Assembly: GCA_040220875.1 (NCBI GenBank)
Contig: JAVJVX010000009.1
Span: 1 to 64,000, forward strand
Direction: 5' to 3'
DNA: 64,000 nt
From: Alphaproteobacteria bacterium
Lineage (GTDB): Bacteria; Pseudomonadota; Alphaproteobacteria; JAVJVX01
Shown: piece by piece, positions 56,069 to 64,000 of the stretch
How positions within the stretch are numbered: position 1 is the first letter of the stretch
Layout of the letters: the number at the start of each line of letters is the position of its first letter
Notes under the pieces: model-generated
Told to the model about the DNA's origin: nothing
Databases searched by the model: none
The model's input: only the letters and a program-made list of their open reading frames with translations
Position numbers and translations under genes: made by a program

Positions 56069-56755
56069 ATGCAGATCGATATCTTCTCGGACCCCGTTTG
56101 TCCCTGGTGCTTCATCGGCAAGCGTCGGCTGGAACGCTTCCTCGCAGATCACCCCATACCCGATCTGGCGATCAGGTGGCGCGTATTCCAGCTTAACCCC
56201 GGCATGCCGGATGAAGGCATGGACCGCGACGAATATATGGCAACCAAATTCGGCGACCCCGAAGCGGCGCAAGAAATTTACGCGCGCGTTCGCGAGGCCG
56301 GTGAGGCCGAAGGCATAGATTTCAACTTCGACGCTATCGGGCGCACCCCTAGCACCGTCGATGCGCACCGGCTGATCAACATGGCGCCAACGCCCGAAAT
56401 GCAGGACGAGGTGGTCGAAAATCTTTTCCGCGCCTATTTCCTCGAGGGGGCGGATATCGGAGACCGGGAAACGCTGGTCGAGATCGGGGCTGTGTCGGGA
56501 CTTGATCCTGATTCCGTCCGTGAGACCTATGACAGTGGTGACGGGTTCGACGTTGTGGAGAACGAAATGTCCCTCGCCTCGTCAGTTGGCATCCAGGGCG
56601 TGCCCTGCTTCATCATCGATGGCAAGTATGCGGTCGTGGGCGCACAGGAGCCGGACGCTTTCGTTCAGGTATTCGAGCGGATTGCCGAGATGGAAACGAC
56701 GGCGAACGATACCGATGCCGATCTCGCCAACGCCGACCCGAAGGACCGCGACTAG
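56069..56755 (+). CDS. DsbA/FrnE-family thioredoxin-fold oxidoreductase
   Basis: 228 aa. Redox CPWC (Cys11, Cys14) in DPVCPWCFIGKRRLE and the cis-Pro loop GVPCFIIDGKY; the interleaved helical insert fits the FrnE/2-hydroxychromene isomerase subgroup of the DsbA family. No signal peptide, so cytosolic. The ATG gives the family's usual start MQIDIFSD; a GTG at 56042 overlapping the previous stop by one base would add 9 residues. Its stop overlaps the mfd stop by 4 bases. Confidence 0.88.
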   Translation: MQIDIFSDPVCPWCFIGKRRLERFLADHPIPDLAIRWRVFQLNPGMPDEGMDRDEYMATKFGDPEAAQEIYARVREAGEAEGIDFNFDAIGRTPSTVDAHRLINMAPTPEMQDEVVENLFRAYFLEGADIGDRETLVEIGAVSGLDPDSVRETYDSGDGFDVVENEMSLASSVGIQGVPCFIIDGKYAVVGAQEPDAFVQVFERIAEMETTANDTDADLANADPKDRD

Positions 56756-59700
56756 ACGCTGGACGCCGCCCGCGACCTGCCGGCGGCCTCCCCAGGCGCG
56801 CCGTCCCCGAGACCTTCACCGATCAGCGAGGCCAGAGATTCGAGGAGGGTCTTGCTGCCCCTCACCCGGTCCTCGGGACGCGGCCAGTCAGCGCTACGGA
56901 CGAGCCGAAAGTCGGGCCTGAGCTTCAGATCGCCGCGGGCCTTCTGAATAAGCCCGACAAGACCGTCGGGGTTGGCGAAGTTGCTCCCGCGAAAAGTGAC
57001 GACCGCGCCCTTCGGGCCGGCATCGATTTTCTCTACTCCTGCGGCACGGCAATACTGCTTGATGGCGACAATTTCGAGCAGGTTCTCGACTTCCTGCGGC
57101 AGGGTGCCGAAACGGTCTACCAGCTCGGCAGCGAAGGCCTCGATCTCGCGCCGGTCGACCAGGACCGAAAGCCGACGGTACAGGCCGAGGCGAACATTCA
57201 GATCCCTGACATAGCTTTCCGGAATCAGGACCGGCGTCCCCATGGTAATCTGTGGCGTCCAGCTATGATCCTCCGGCCTGCCGCCCGGCTTATCCTCGGC
57301 ACGGAGGTTGGCGACCGCCTCTTCCAGCATCTGCTGATAAAGCTCGACTCCGACTTCCCGGATATGCCCCGACTGTTCGTCCCCGAGCAGATTGCCTGCT
57401 CCCCGGATGTCAAGGTCGTGAGAAGCGAGCGTAAATCCCGCTCCCAGTGTGTCGAGCGTCTGAAACACTTCAAGCCGTCTGGTCGCGGATGCCGTCAGCC
57501 GCTTCCCGGGCGGAAGCGTCAGATAGGCATATGCCCGGGTCTTGGCCCGGCCGATCCGGCCACGCAGTTGGTAAAGTTGAGCCAGGCCGAACATGTCCGC
57601 CCGATGGATGATCATGGTATTGGCGCTGGGAATATCGAGTCCGGATTCAATGATCTGGGTGCTCAGCAGCACATCGTATTTTCCGTCGTAGAACGCCGAC
57701 ATGACGTCTTCCAGCTCACTCGCTCCCATTCCGCCGTGGGCGACCACGACCCGGACCTCGGGCACCAGCTCCCTCAGTTGTTCGTGAACGCCGCTCAGAT
57801 CCTGAACCCGGGGGCACACATAGAAGGTCTGACCGCCCCGGAAGTGTTCCCGCATTATAGCTTCACGCACGGTCAATGCGTCATAGGGCATGATGAACGT
57901 GCGCACCGCAAGCCGATCCACGGGAGGTGTCGCGATCAGGCTCATTTCCCGCACGCCCGAAAGCGCAAGTTGTAGCGTCCGTGGTATCGGTGTCGCGGTC
58001 AGCGTCAGCACGTGGGCGTCACTTCGCAAGCGCTTGAGTCTCTCTTTCTGCTCTACGCCGAAGTGCTGCTCTTCATCCACAATGACGAGACCGAGTTCCC
58101 GGAACTTGATATTTTTTGACAGCAAGGCATGGGTGCCCACGACAATGTCGATCTCGCCGCTTTCGACGCCAGCCCGGATTTCGGCCGCCCGGCGGGCGTT
58201 AACCAGACGCGAAAGCTGACCGATCTGCACGGGCAGCCCGTCGAAGCGCTGTCGGAAGGTCTGGTAATGCTGGCGCGCCAGCAGCGTTGTCGGCGTCACA
58301 ATGGCGACCTGCCGGCCGGACATGGCTACGACGAAGGCGGCGCGCAGGGCGACCTCGGTCTTGCCGAAACCCACGTCGCCGCAAATAAGCCGGTCCATGG
58401 GCCGGCCCGAGGTAAGATCGGCCAGACACTCGGTTATCGCGCGCTCCTGATCCTCAGTTTCGTGAAACGGGAACCGGGCAGAAAACTCGGCGTAAGCGCC
58501 TTCAGGCGGTGCAATCTCGGGGGCCGGCCTGAGGGCACGGGCCGCGGCGATACCGATCAGCTCATGGGCAATCTCGCGGATGCGTTCCCGCACGCGGGCT
58601 GATCTTGCCTGCCAGGCCGCGGTGCCCAGCCGGTCGAGGCGAACGGTTCCCTGATCGGCGCCAAAACGGGAAAGGACCTCGATATTCTCGACCGGAACGA
58701 AGAGCCGCGCCTCGTCGGCATAGAGGAGCCTCAGGCAGTCATGGGGGGCGCCGCCGACCTCCAGCGTTTCCAGTCCTTCGTAGCGCCCGATCCCATGCTC
58801 CGCATGTACGACCAGATCGCCCTCGGCCAGGGCCGAAGCTTCGGTAATGAATGCGTCCGCCTTGCGCCGGCGCTGACCGCGACGGACGAGCCGGTCTCCG
58901 AGGATATCCTGCTCGCTCAGAAAAAGCGTGTCCCCGAAGCTGAACCCTCGTTCCAGCCCCAGCACGGTAAGATATAGCGCCCTCGCCCTGGACGTCGCGA
59001 TTTCCGGCCATGCCGAAACCCGCCGGATCGGGCCGGCGCCATGCTCTTTCAGTAAATTCTGCAGTCGCTCGGCCGATCCCTCGGTATATGCGGCGATGAC
59101 GACCTTGCCCCCTGCCTCATGGCGTTGTTTGACCCTATCCTGGACCGCGTCGAAGACATTCATGCCGGGTGTATTGCGGGCCGGGGCGAAATCCTCCCCC
59201 GGGCCACCGCCCAGGCTGACGGGTGCGCGTTCGTCGCCAGCCGCTTCACCCGGTTCCGCGAAGGGCGAGAAAGCCCGAACCGGAAATGCTGCGACGCGCG
59301 TCTCCCATTCTTCCCGGGTCAGATAAAGCCGGTCAGGCGACAGCGGAATGAGGCGGGCCTGGTCATTTGCCGATTTTGACCGGGCGTAGCCAAGCCGGGC
59401 TTCGTAATAATCGCGGATCAGCTCAAGCCGCGCCGCCACGGCCTCGTCCGTCTGGTAGTCGAGAGTGACGATCCCGTCCGGCAGGTAATCGAAGACGGTC
59501 GCCATTTCGGGATAAAACAACGGCAGATATTGTTCCATTCCGGGATGGCGGCGCCCTTCGCTGATGCCCTCATACAGCCGATCATGTCCGGCCACAGCAC
59601 CGGTCAGTTGGCGATAGCCCTGCCGGAAGGCCTTGATCGTGGCTTCTTCCAGCCGCACCTCACTGGTCGGTCCCAAGACCGCCCGCTTCACCGGCCCCGT

Positions 59701-60312
59701 TGAGCGCTGGTCCGCTGGATCGAATTCCCGGATCGACTCGAGCTCGTCGCCGAACAAATCGAGGCGCAGCGGATAAGACCGCTCGGGCGGGAAGAGATCA
59801 ATGATGCCGCCCCGGAGCGCAAAATCGCCGTGGTCGTGTACGGTATCGACGCGTGCATAGCCGTTACGCTGCAGAAATTCGATCAGTTCTTCGGCGACGA
59901 GCCGGGTACCGGACTCTATGGTCAGGCTGGCTTGCGCGAGTGTGGCGGCGGGGGGAACGCGCTGAAGGATGCCACTGACCGTGGCGATTACCACGAGGTT
60001 GTTCCGGCCGGCTGCTGCAAGCCGGCCGAGGGCTGCCACCCGTTCGCTGGCGATTTCCGGGCGGGGAGAGACGCGGTCATAGGGCATGCAATCCCAGCCG
60101 GGGAGCAGAACGATGTCGGCATCGGGCGCAAAAAAGGCGAGACAATCCCTGAGACGTGTTGCCCGGCCTTCATCGAGGGCGACGTGCAGAAGGGTCTGGC
60201 CCGGGCTGGCCGCCTGGTGGAGGCGGGCCAGAATATAGCCGTCAAAGCCCTCGGGTACGTCGGAGAACTGCCGCCGGCCTTTGCCGGTGATGAGCGTGGC
60301 GAAATCGGTCAA
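56752..60312 (-). CDS. mfd: Transcription-repair coupling factor Mfd
   Basis: ATP-dependent translocase that removes stalled RNA polymerase and recruits UvrA. 1186 aa from this start. UvrB-like N-terminal module with ARLHQAASPGQTLLHVALDE and GWDCMPYD; RNA-polymerase interaction domain around residue 500; helicase motifs GDVGFGKTEVALRA, VDEEQHFGVEQKE, TATPIPRTL and QIIESGLDIPSAN. The TTG at 60312 overlaps the sdhE stop in the form TTGA, while a GTG at 60348 gives 12 more residues but overlaps sdhE by 40 bases. Either is possible. Confidence 0.95.
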   Translation of the reverse strand: MTDFATLITGKGRRQFSDVPEGFDGYILARLHQAASPGQTLLHVALDEGRATRLRDCLAFFAPDADIVLLPGWDCMPYDRVSPRPEIASERVAALGRLAAAGRNNLVVIATVSGILQRVPPAATLAQASLTIESGTRLVAEELIEFLQRNGYARVDTVHDHGDFALRGGIIDLFPPERSYPLRLDLFGDELESIREFDPADQRSTGPVKRAVLGPTSEVRLEEATIKAFRQGYRQLTGAVAGHDRLYEGISEGRRHPGMEQYLPLFYPEMATVFDYLPDGIVTLDYQTDEAVAARLELIRDYYEARLGYARSKSANDQARLIPLSPDRLYLTREEWETRVAAFPVRAFSPFAEPGEAAGDERAPVSLGGGPGEDFAPARNTPGMNVFDAVQDRVKQRHEAGGKVVIAAYTEGSAERLQNLLKEHGAGPIRRVSAWPEIATSRARALYLTVLGLERGFSFGDTLFLSEQDILGDRLVRRGQRRRKADAFITEASALAEGDLVVHAEHGIGRYEGLETLEVGGAPHDCLRLLYADEARLFVPVENIEVLSRFGADQGTVRLDRLGTAAWQARSARVRERIREIAHELIGIAAARALRPAPEIAPPEGAYAEFSARFPFHETEDQERAITECLADLTSGRPMDRLICGDVGFGKTEVALRAAFVVAMSGRQVAIVTPTTLLARQHYQTFRQRFDGLPVQIGQLSRLVNARRAAEIRAGVESGEIDIVVGTHALLSKNIKFRELGLVIVDEEQHFGVEQKERLKRLRSDAHVLTLTATPIPRTLQLALSGVREMSLIATPPVDRLAVRTFIMPYDALTVREAIMREHFRGGQTFYVCPRVQDLSGVHEQLRELVPEVRVVVAHGGMGASELEDVMSAFYDGKYDVLLSTQIIESGLDIPSANTMIIHRADMFGLAQLYQLRGRIGRAKTRAYAYLTLPPGKRLTASATRRLEVFQTLDTLGAGFTLASHDLDIRGAGNLLGDEQSGHIREVGVELYQQMLEEAVANLRAEDKPGGRPEDHSWTPQITMGTPVLIPESYVRDLNVRLGLYRRLSVLVDRREIEAFAAELVDRFGTLPQEVENLLEIVAIKQYCRAAGVEKIDAGPKGAVVTFRGSNFANPDGLVGLIQKARGDLKLRPDFRLVRSADWPRPEDRVRGSKTLLESLASLIGEGLGDGAPGEAAGRSRAASSV

Positions 60313-60590
60313 CGGACAAACTGTTCCCGTACATGCCGGCACAGGCACTCCATGGTGCCGTTCTGCAACTCATGCGGGACAGGTGTGTGCCCGAGCAGCC
60401 AGTCGTAGAGTTCGGGATCGTCGCAGGTCATGATCCGCTCGTATTCCGCCAGTTCCCTGGGGCCGAAGGCCGGGAGGAATTTGTCCGCGAAGCTGCCCAT
60501 CATGAGATCCATCTCCTTCGAGCCCCGATGGTGGCTTCGGTAAGCGAGTCTTTTGCGGCGCGCCTCGAGGGATTCGCGCGATTGGGCCAT
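60309..60590 (-). CDS. sdhE: Succinate dehydrogenase FAD assembly factor SdhE
   Basis: 93 aa. RGSKEMD at residues 22-28 is the RGxxE flavinylation motif; LYDWLLGH in the C-terminal half is also typical. Helps attach FAD covalently to SdhA. The ATG has a perfect GGAGG 5 bases upstream; the frame extends to 60836 without homology. Immediately upstream of mfd, a common alphaproteobacterial arrangement. Confidence 0.93.
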   Translation of the reverse strand: MAQSRESLEARRKRLAYRSHHRGSKEMDLMMGSFADKFLPAFGPRELAEYERIMTCDDPELYDWLLGHTPVPHELQNGTMECLCRHVREQFVR

Positions 60591-60762
60591 TGAGTCCTCC
60601 GGAACCGGGCCTAGGATATACTCCGTCGAAATTCGGGTGTCAGCCCCAGTCCCCCATCGTCTCCGAGAATCCTGCGAGTCCGGGGGTCGCGACACCGGTC
60701 CTGTCCACGTCATCCCTGGCTGGCCCAGCCGGGTCCGTCCGTCACTCAGGGAACGAGCCTGC

Positions 60763-62844
60763 ATGCGCCCCGAAATCCTGTTTCCCCTGTTTGCACCGGT
60801 GACAAGCCTGCCCGGAATAGGTCCCCGGCTGGCCAAGCTGGTACAGCGCCTCGCGGGGCCGGCGCTGGTGGATCTCCTCTGGCATCTGCCGGTATCGTTT
60901 ATCGACCGGCGATTTCAGCCGAAGATCGACGCCGCGCCCGAAAATACCGTGGTCACGCTGAAAGTAACCGTGATGGCGCACGAGCCGCCCCCTACCCGGC
61001 GCCTGCCCTACCGGGTGCTGTGTAGCGACGGGACTGGAGACATGGCCCTGATTTTCTTTCATGCCAAGGGGGATTATCTCAAAAAAACCTTGCCCATCGG
61101 GGCCGAGCGGCTGGTGAGCGGGACCGTGGAACGGTTTCGCGGGCAGCTACAGATGACCCACCCCGATCTCATCGTTCCCCTGGAGGCGGCGGACAGCGCC
61201 TTGCGTATCGAGCCGGTCTACCGCCTGACGGCCGGGCTGACCCCTCGTCCCCTGATCCGGGCGATCGAGGCGGCGATCGACCGCCTGCCGACGCTGCCGG
61301 AATGGATCGACCCGGCCCTGCTCGCGCGCGAAAACTGGCAAGGCTGGGCCGAGGCGCTCGAAATGGCTCATCATCCGGAGAAGGCCGACGATCTCTCTCC
61401 GCTTTCCCCCGCTCGCCGCCGCCTCGCCTATGACGAGTTTCTTGCCAATCAGCTTGCGATCGGCCTGGTGCGTCGCGATCTCCGCCGGCGCCGGGGGCAG
61501 CCGGTATCCGGAACCGGTGAGCGGCAGGCGAAAATCCGGGCGGCCCTGCCCTTCACGTTGACGAACTCCCAGGAAACGGCGCTGGCGGAAATCGCGACCG
61601 ATATGGCGTCGTCGGCCCGCATGCTCCGCCTGCTGCAAGGGGACGTTGGTAGCGGCAAGACAATCGTGGCTCTTCTCGCCATGGCCATCGCGGTCGAGGC
61701 CGGCGGCCAGGCGGCACTGATGGCACCGACCGAAGTCCTCGCCCGCCAGCACCACGCCACGATCTCGGACCTCGCCCGGACGGCGGGGATCGAGTGCATC
61801 CTGGTCACCGGGCGCGAACGGGGGGCGGCGCGTGAGGCGCGTCTGGCTGCGCTCGAACGCGGCGAGGCACAGATCGCGGTCGGGACACATGCCGTCTTCG
61901 AAAAGGACGTGACGTTCCGCGATCTTCGTCTCGCCATTATCGACGAACAGCACCGCTTTGGCGTCCACCAGCGCCTGGCGCTTGCCGCCAAGGGGGCGGC
62001 GGTGGACATGCTGGTGATGACGGCAACGCCCATTCCGCGCACGCTGACATTGACAGCTTACGGGGACATGGATGTCTCGCGCCTCCTGGAAAAGCCCGCC
62101 AACCGCCGGCCCATCGATACCAGGACCGTGATGCTGGACCGGCTCGACGAGGTGATCGACGGGCTCAGGCGCGCCGTGGAGGCCGGATCGCGCGCCTACT
62201 GGGTCTGCCCACTCGTTGCCGAGTCCGAATCCCTCGATCTCGCGGCCGCCGAGGACAGGTTCGCGCAGCTCAAGGAAATCTTCGGCGAACGTGTGGGTCT
62301 CGTCCACGGGCGTATGAAAGGTCCGGAAAAAGACTCGATGATGGCAGCCTTTGCTGCCGGGGAGATCCGCGTTCTCGTGGCAACGACCGTGATCGAAGTC
62401 GGTGTCGATGTGCCGGAAGCAACACTGATCGTTATCGAACACGCCGAGCGTTTCGGCCTCTCCCAGCTTCACCAGCTTCGCGGTCGCGTCGGGCGCAGCG
62501 ACCGACCGTCGACCTGTCTGCTGCTCTATCACAAAACGGCCGGGGAGACGGCGCGCCAGCGCCTGAAGGTAATCCGTGAGACCGACGACGGTTTTCGGAT
62601 TGCGGAAGAAGACCTGCGGTTGCGCGGGGCGGGCGAGGTTCTGGGGACGCGCCAAAGCGGCCTGCCGGAATTCCGTCTGGCGGATTTGGCCCAGCATGAC
62701 GATCTGCTGCAAATCGCCAGCGACGATGCGAGGCTGATTCTGGAAAAGGACGCTGACTTATCCTCGCCGCGCGGTGCCGCGCTCCGGATACTCCTTTACC
62801 TGTTCGAGCGGGATTCGGTCGTCAAATACGCCCGCATCGGCTGA
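60763..62844 (+). CDS. recG: ATP-dependent DNA helicase RecG
   Basis: Fork-remodelling helicase of recombination repair. 693 aa. N-terminal wedge/OB domain (SLPGIGPRLAKLVQ), Walker A GDVGSGKTIVALL, DEQHRFGVHQR, TATPIPRTLTLTAYG and the C-terminal QLRGRVGRSDRPSTCLLLY. The start ATG has AGGGAA upstream; the frame opens further upstream, overlapping the sdhE promoter region, without homology. Divergent from sdhE/mfd. Confidence 0.95.
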   Translation: MRPEILFPLFAPVTSLPGIGPRLAKLVQRLAGPALVDLLWHLPVSFIDRRFQPKIDAAPENTVVTLKVTVMAHEPPPTRRLPYRVLCSDGTGDMALIFFHAKGDYLKKTLPIGAERLVSGTVERFRGQLQMTHPDLIVPLEAADSALRIEPVYRLTAGLTPRPLIRAIEAAIDRLPTLPEWIDPALLARENWQGWAEALEMAHHPEKADDLSPLSPARRRLAYDEFLANQLAIGLVRRDLRRRRGQPVSGTGERQAKIRAALPFTLTNSQETALAEIATDMASSARMLRLLQGDVGSGKTIVALLAMAIAVEAGGQAALMAPTEVLARQHHATISDLARTAGIECILVTGRERGAAREARLAALERGEAQIAVGTHAVFEKDVTFRDLRLAIIDEQHRFGVHQRLALAAKGAAVDMLVMTATPIPRTLTLTAYGDMDVSRLLEKPANRRPIDTRTVMLDRLDEVIDGLRRAVEAGSRAYWVCPLVAESESLDLAAAEDRFAQLKEIFGERVGLVHGRMKGPEKDSMMAAFAAGEIRVLVATTVIEVGVDVPEATLIVIEHAERFGLSQLHQLRGRVGRSDRPSTCLLLYHKTAGETARQRLKVIRETDDGFRIAEEDLRLRGAGEVLGTRQSGLPEFRLADLAQHDDLLQIASDDARLILEKDADLSSPRGAALRILLYLFERDSVVKYARIG

Positions 62845-62855
62845 CAGCCGGTCAC

Positions 62856-62876
62856 GGCGCCCTAGCGCCCCTTTTT
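62856..62876 (+). terminator. Possible intrinsic terminator after recG
   Basis: GGCGC/GCGCC stem with 4-base loop, followed after CC by TTTTT. The stem is short and the T-run overlaps the last codons of the convergent DUF502 gene. Confidence 0.4.
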
Positions 62877-63602
62877 CTTGGCCAGCGCGGCGGCTCGTGC
62901 CACCTTCTCCGCCTTGGTCGGCGGCGTGATTATCCCGGCCGAGACCACCAGCTTGATGCCTTCTTCCACGGTCATCTCGAGGGTGATGACGTCTTCGCGT
63001 GGCACGAACAGGAGATAGCCAGACGTGGGATTCGGTGTGGTGGGCAGAAAGACGTTGACCATGTCCTTGTCGGTTTTTTCACCCACTTCTCCCTTGGTGC
63101 CGCTCGTGAGGAAGCCAACCGCCCAGATGTCGCGTCGTGGGTATTCCAGGAGGACGACTTCCCGGAACGCTTTAGATTGATCGGCCAGCACCGTTTCAAA
63201 GAGCTGCTTGAAGACGCTGTAGATGTTCCGGATTACAGGCATGCGGGCGAGAATCCGCTCGCTTGCGCGGATCAGGGCCCGGCCAAAAAAACCGGCGGTG
63301 ACGGCGCCGATGATGGTCAGGCCGATGATTGCAACCAGAAGCCCGATGCCAGGTATGGCAAATGGCAGATAGTTCTCGGGATTGTATTTGTCGGGAAAAA
63401 GCGGCGTGATCTGGTTGTCGACGAAATCGATGAATATCCATGCCAGATAGATCGTCAGGCCGAGCGGCGCGGTCACAAGAACGCCGGTCAGGAAATAGGC
63501 CCTGAGCTTTTGCAGCAGCCGGACCCGGGCCGACGGCAGCTTGGGTGGCGGCCCGGCGAGGCCGTCATTCTGACCGTCTGGTGTTTGCGATGTCTCGCTC
63601 AC
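62862..63602 (-). CDS. DUF502-family membrane protein
   Basis: 246 aa. Two membrane helices (AYFLTGVLVTAPLGLTIYLA and IPGIGLLVAIIGLTIIGA) and the conserved block MPVIRNIYSVFKQLFETV, then the beta-rich LFVPREDVITLEMTVEEG. DUF502 proteins are widespread and uncharacterised. GTG start with AGGAAG upstream; the frame opens earlier, at 63725. Convergent with recG. Confidence 0.88.
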   Translation of the reverse strand: MSETSQTPDGQNDGLAGPPPKLPSARVRLLQKLRAYFLTGVLVTAPLGLTIYLAWIFIDFVDNQITPLFPDKYNPENYLPFAIPGIGLLVAIIGLTIIGAVTAGFFGRALIRASERILARMPVIRNIYSVFKQLFETVLADQSKAFREVVLLEYPRRDIWAVGFLTSGTKGEVGEKTDKDMVNVFLPTTPNPTSGYLLFVPREDVITLEMTVEEGIKLVVSAGIITPPTKAEKVARAAALAKKKGR

Positions 63603-63811
63603 TCGGCTTCCTTTCCGCCCCTCTCCGGGATTACCGGGCGCCTGGCATGATGCGCCTGAGGCGTTTTGAGCACAATAATCAAAGCAATTCCAGCGGCTTC
63701 CCGAGGCCCCTGCAGCATGGAACATGCGTTAGACCTGGCCCGGCCGTCCTGCTAGGCTTTTCCGAGCGGCCGACACCCGATCCCGTCCGCCGCCAACGAA
63801 GGGGGGCCGGT

Positions 63812-64000
63812 ATGACTGCTTCAAACGACAGGCCGGCGCCGGACCGCTCCGCCGCCGGCAGTTCTTCGCCGGCGAAACTGGTAAAGGACGCCGGACCCCT
63901 GCGCGAGCACTACGGCGAGCCTCTGGAGATGGCCCTCGCACTTCACAAGCCGGCCCTGGACGCGCTGCACCGAAGATTTATCGCACATTCGCCCTTTATT
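63812..64000 (+). CDS. PPOX-type pyridoxamine-phosphate-oxidase-like flavoprotein (5' part)
   Basis: Cut by the window end: 63 codons with no stop. ATG after AAGGGGGG. The pattern GPLREHYGEPLEMALALH ... DALHRRFIAHSPFI matches the start of FMN-dependent PPOX-type proteins (pyridoxamine 5'-phosphate oxidase-like). Divergent from the DUF502 gene, 209 bases apart. Function cannot be refined without the rest. Confidence 0.7.
   Translation, partial: MTASNDRPAPDRSAAGSSSPAKLVKDAGPLREHYGEPLEMALALHKPALDALHRRFIAHSPFI

Overview
The window is a GC-rich chromosomal segment from an alphaproteobacterium. The gene order dusB-ntrB-ntrC-ntrY-ntrX-trkA-(dat)-hfq-hflX, the lpd-lipA-ratA / cinA-pgpA-ispDF arrangement, and the set rlpA-dacA-tmk-holB-metG-tatD are all alphaproteobacterial hallmarks and suggest the Rhodospirillales or a neighbouring order. 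No genus can be assigned by eye. Coding density is very high, most adjacent genes overlap or are separated by a few bases, and no insertion sequence, integrase, phage gene or CRISPR array was seen.

Layout. 1-4325 (+): end of the pyruvate dehydrogenase cluster (E2, E3), lipoyl synthase, and a RatA/COQ10-like START protein. 4353-6533 (-): PncC/CinA amidase, PgpA, and bifunctional IspDF. 6710-7534 (+): a CcsA-type membrane protein. 7625-19885 (+): nitrogen/redox signalling and RNA metabolism (dusB, ntrBC, ntrYX, trkA, D-amino-acid transaminase, HAD phosphatase, hfq, hflX). 20102-22045 (+): groES-groEL behind two overlapping CIRCE operators and before a strong terminator. 22122-24941 (-): SDR oxidoreductase, MazG, LysR regulator. 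25115-26062 (+): FkbM methyltransferase. 26207-27019 (-): metallo-beta-lactamase-fold hydrolase. 27221-30897 (+): a three-gene sensory operon (outer-membrane barrel, very small periplasmic binding-protein-like protein, chemoreceptor). 30911-38634 (-): TatD, MetG, HolB, Tmk, DacA-type carboxypeptidase, RlpA, MltB-type lytic transglycosylase. 38843-41106 (+): osmoprotectant-type ABC transporter with a fused binding protein-permease. 41185-42045 (-): alpha/beta hydrolase. 42288-45204 (+): small membrane protein, tRNA-Ser(UGA), ATP-grasp enzyme and DegT-family aminotransferase. 45224-47481 (-): MFS transporter and a trypsin-fold protein that has lost its catalytic His. 47598-48764: zinc-type CDF exporter and a convergent small membrane protein.

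49153-54428 carries what I regard as the most interesting system: a diffusible-signal-factor (DSF) quorum-sensing locus. A cytosolic receiver-PAS-kinase and an RpfC-type membrane hybrid kinase share a 4-nt overlap on the + strand, and an RpfF-type DSF synthase with both expected catalytic glutamates converges on them from the - strand. No HD-GYP regulator (RpfG) is present, so output must run through another partner; the adjacent receiver-PAS-kinase is the obvious candidate. 54783-64000: TPR lipoprotein, DsbA/FrnE-like thioredoxin-fold protein, mfd, sdhE, recG, a DUF502 membrane protein, and the start of a PPOX-type flavoprotein cut by the window end.

All calls come from reading motifs, neighbour order and start-site signals. 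No database search was run, so family names rest on recognised motifs and gene-level functions are inferred from family knowledge.
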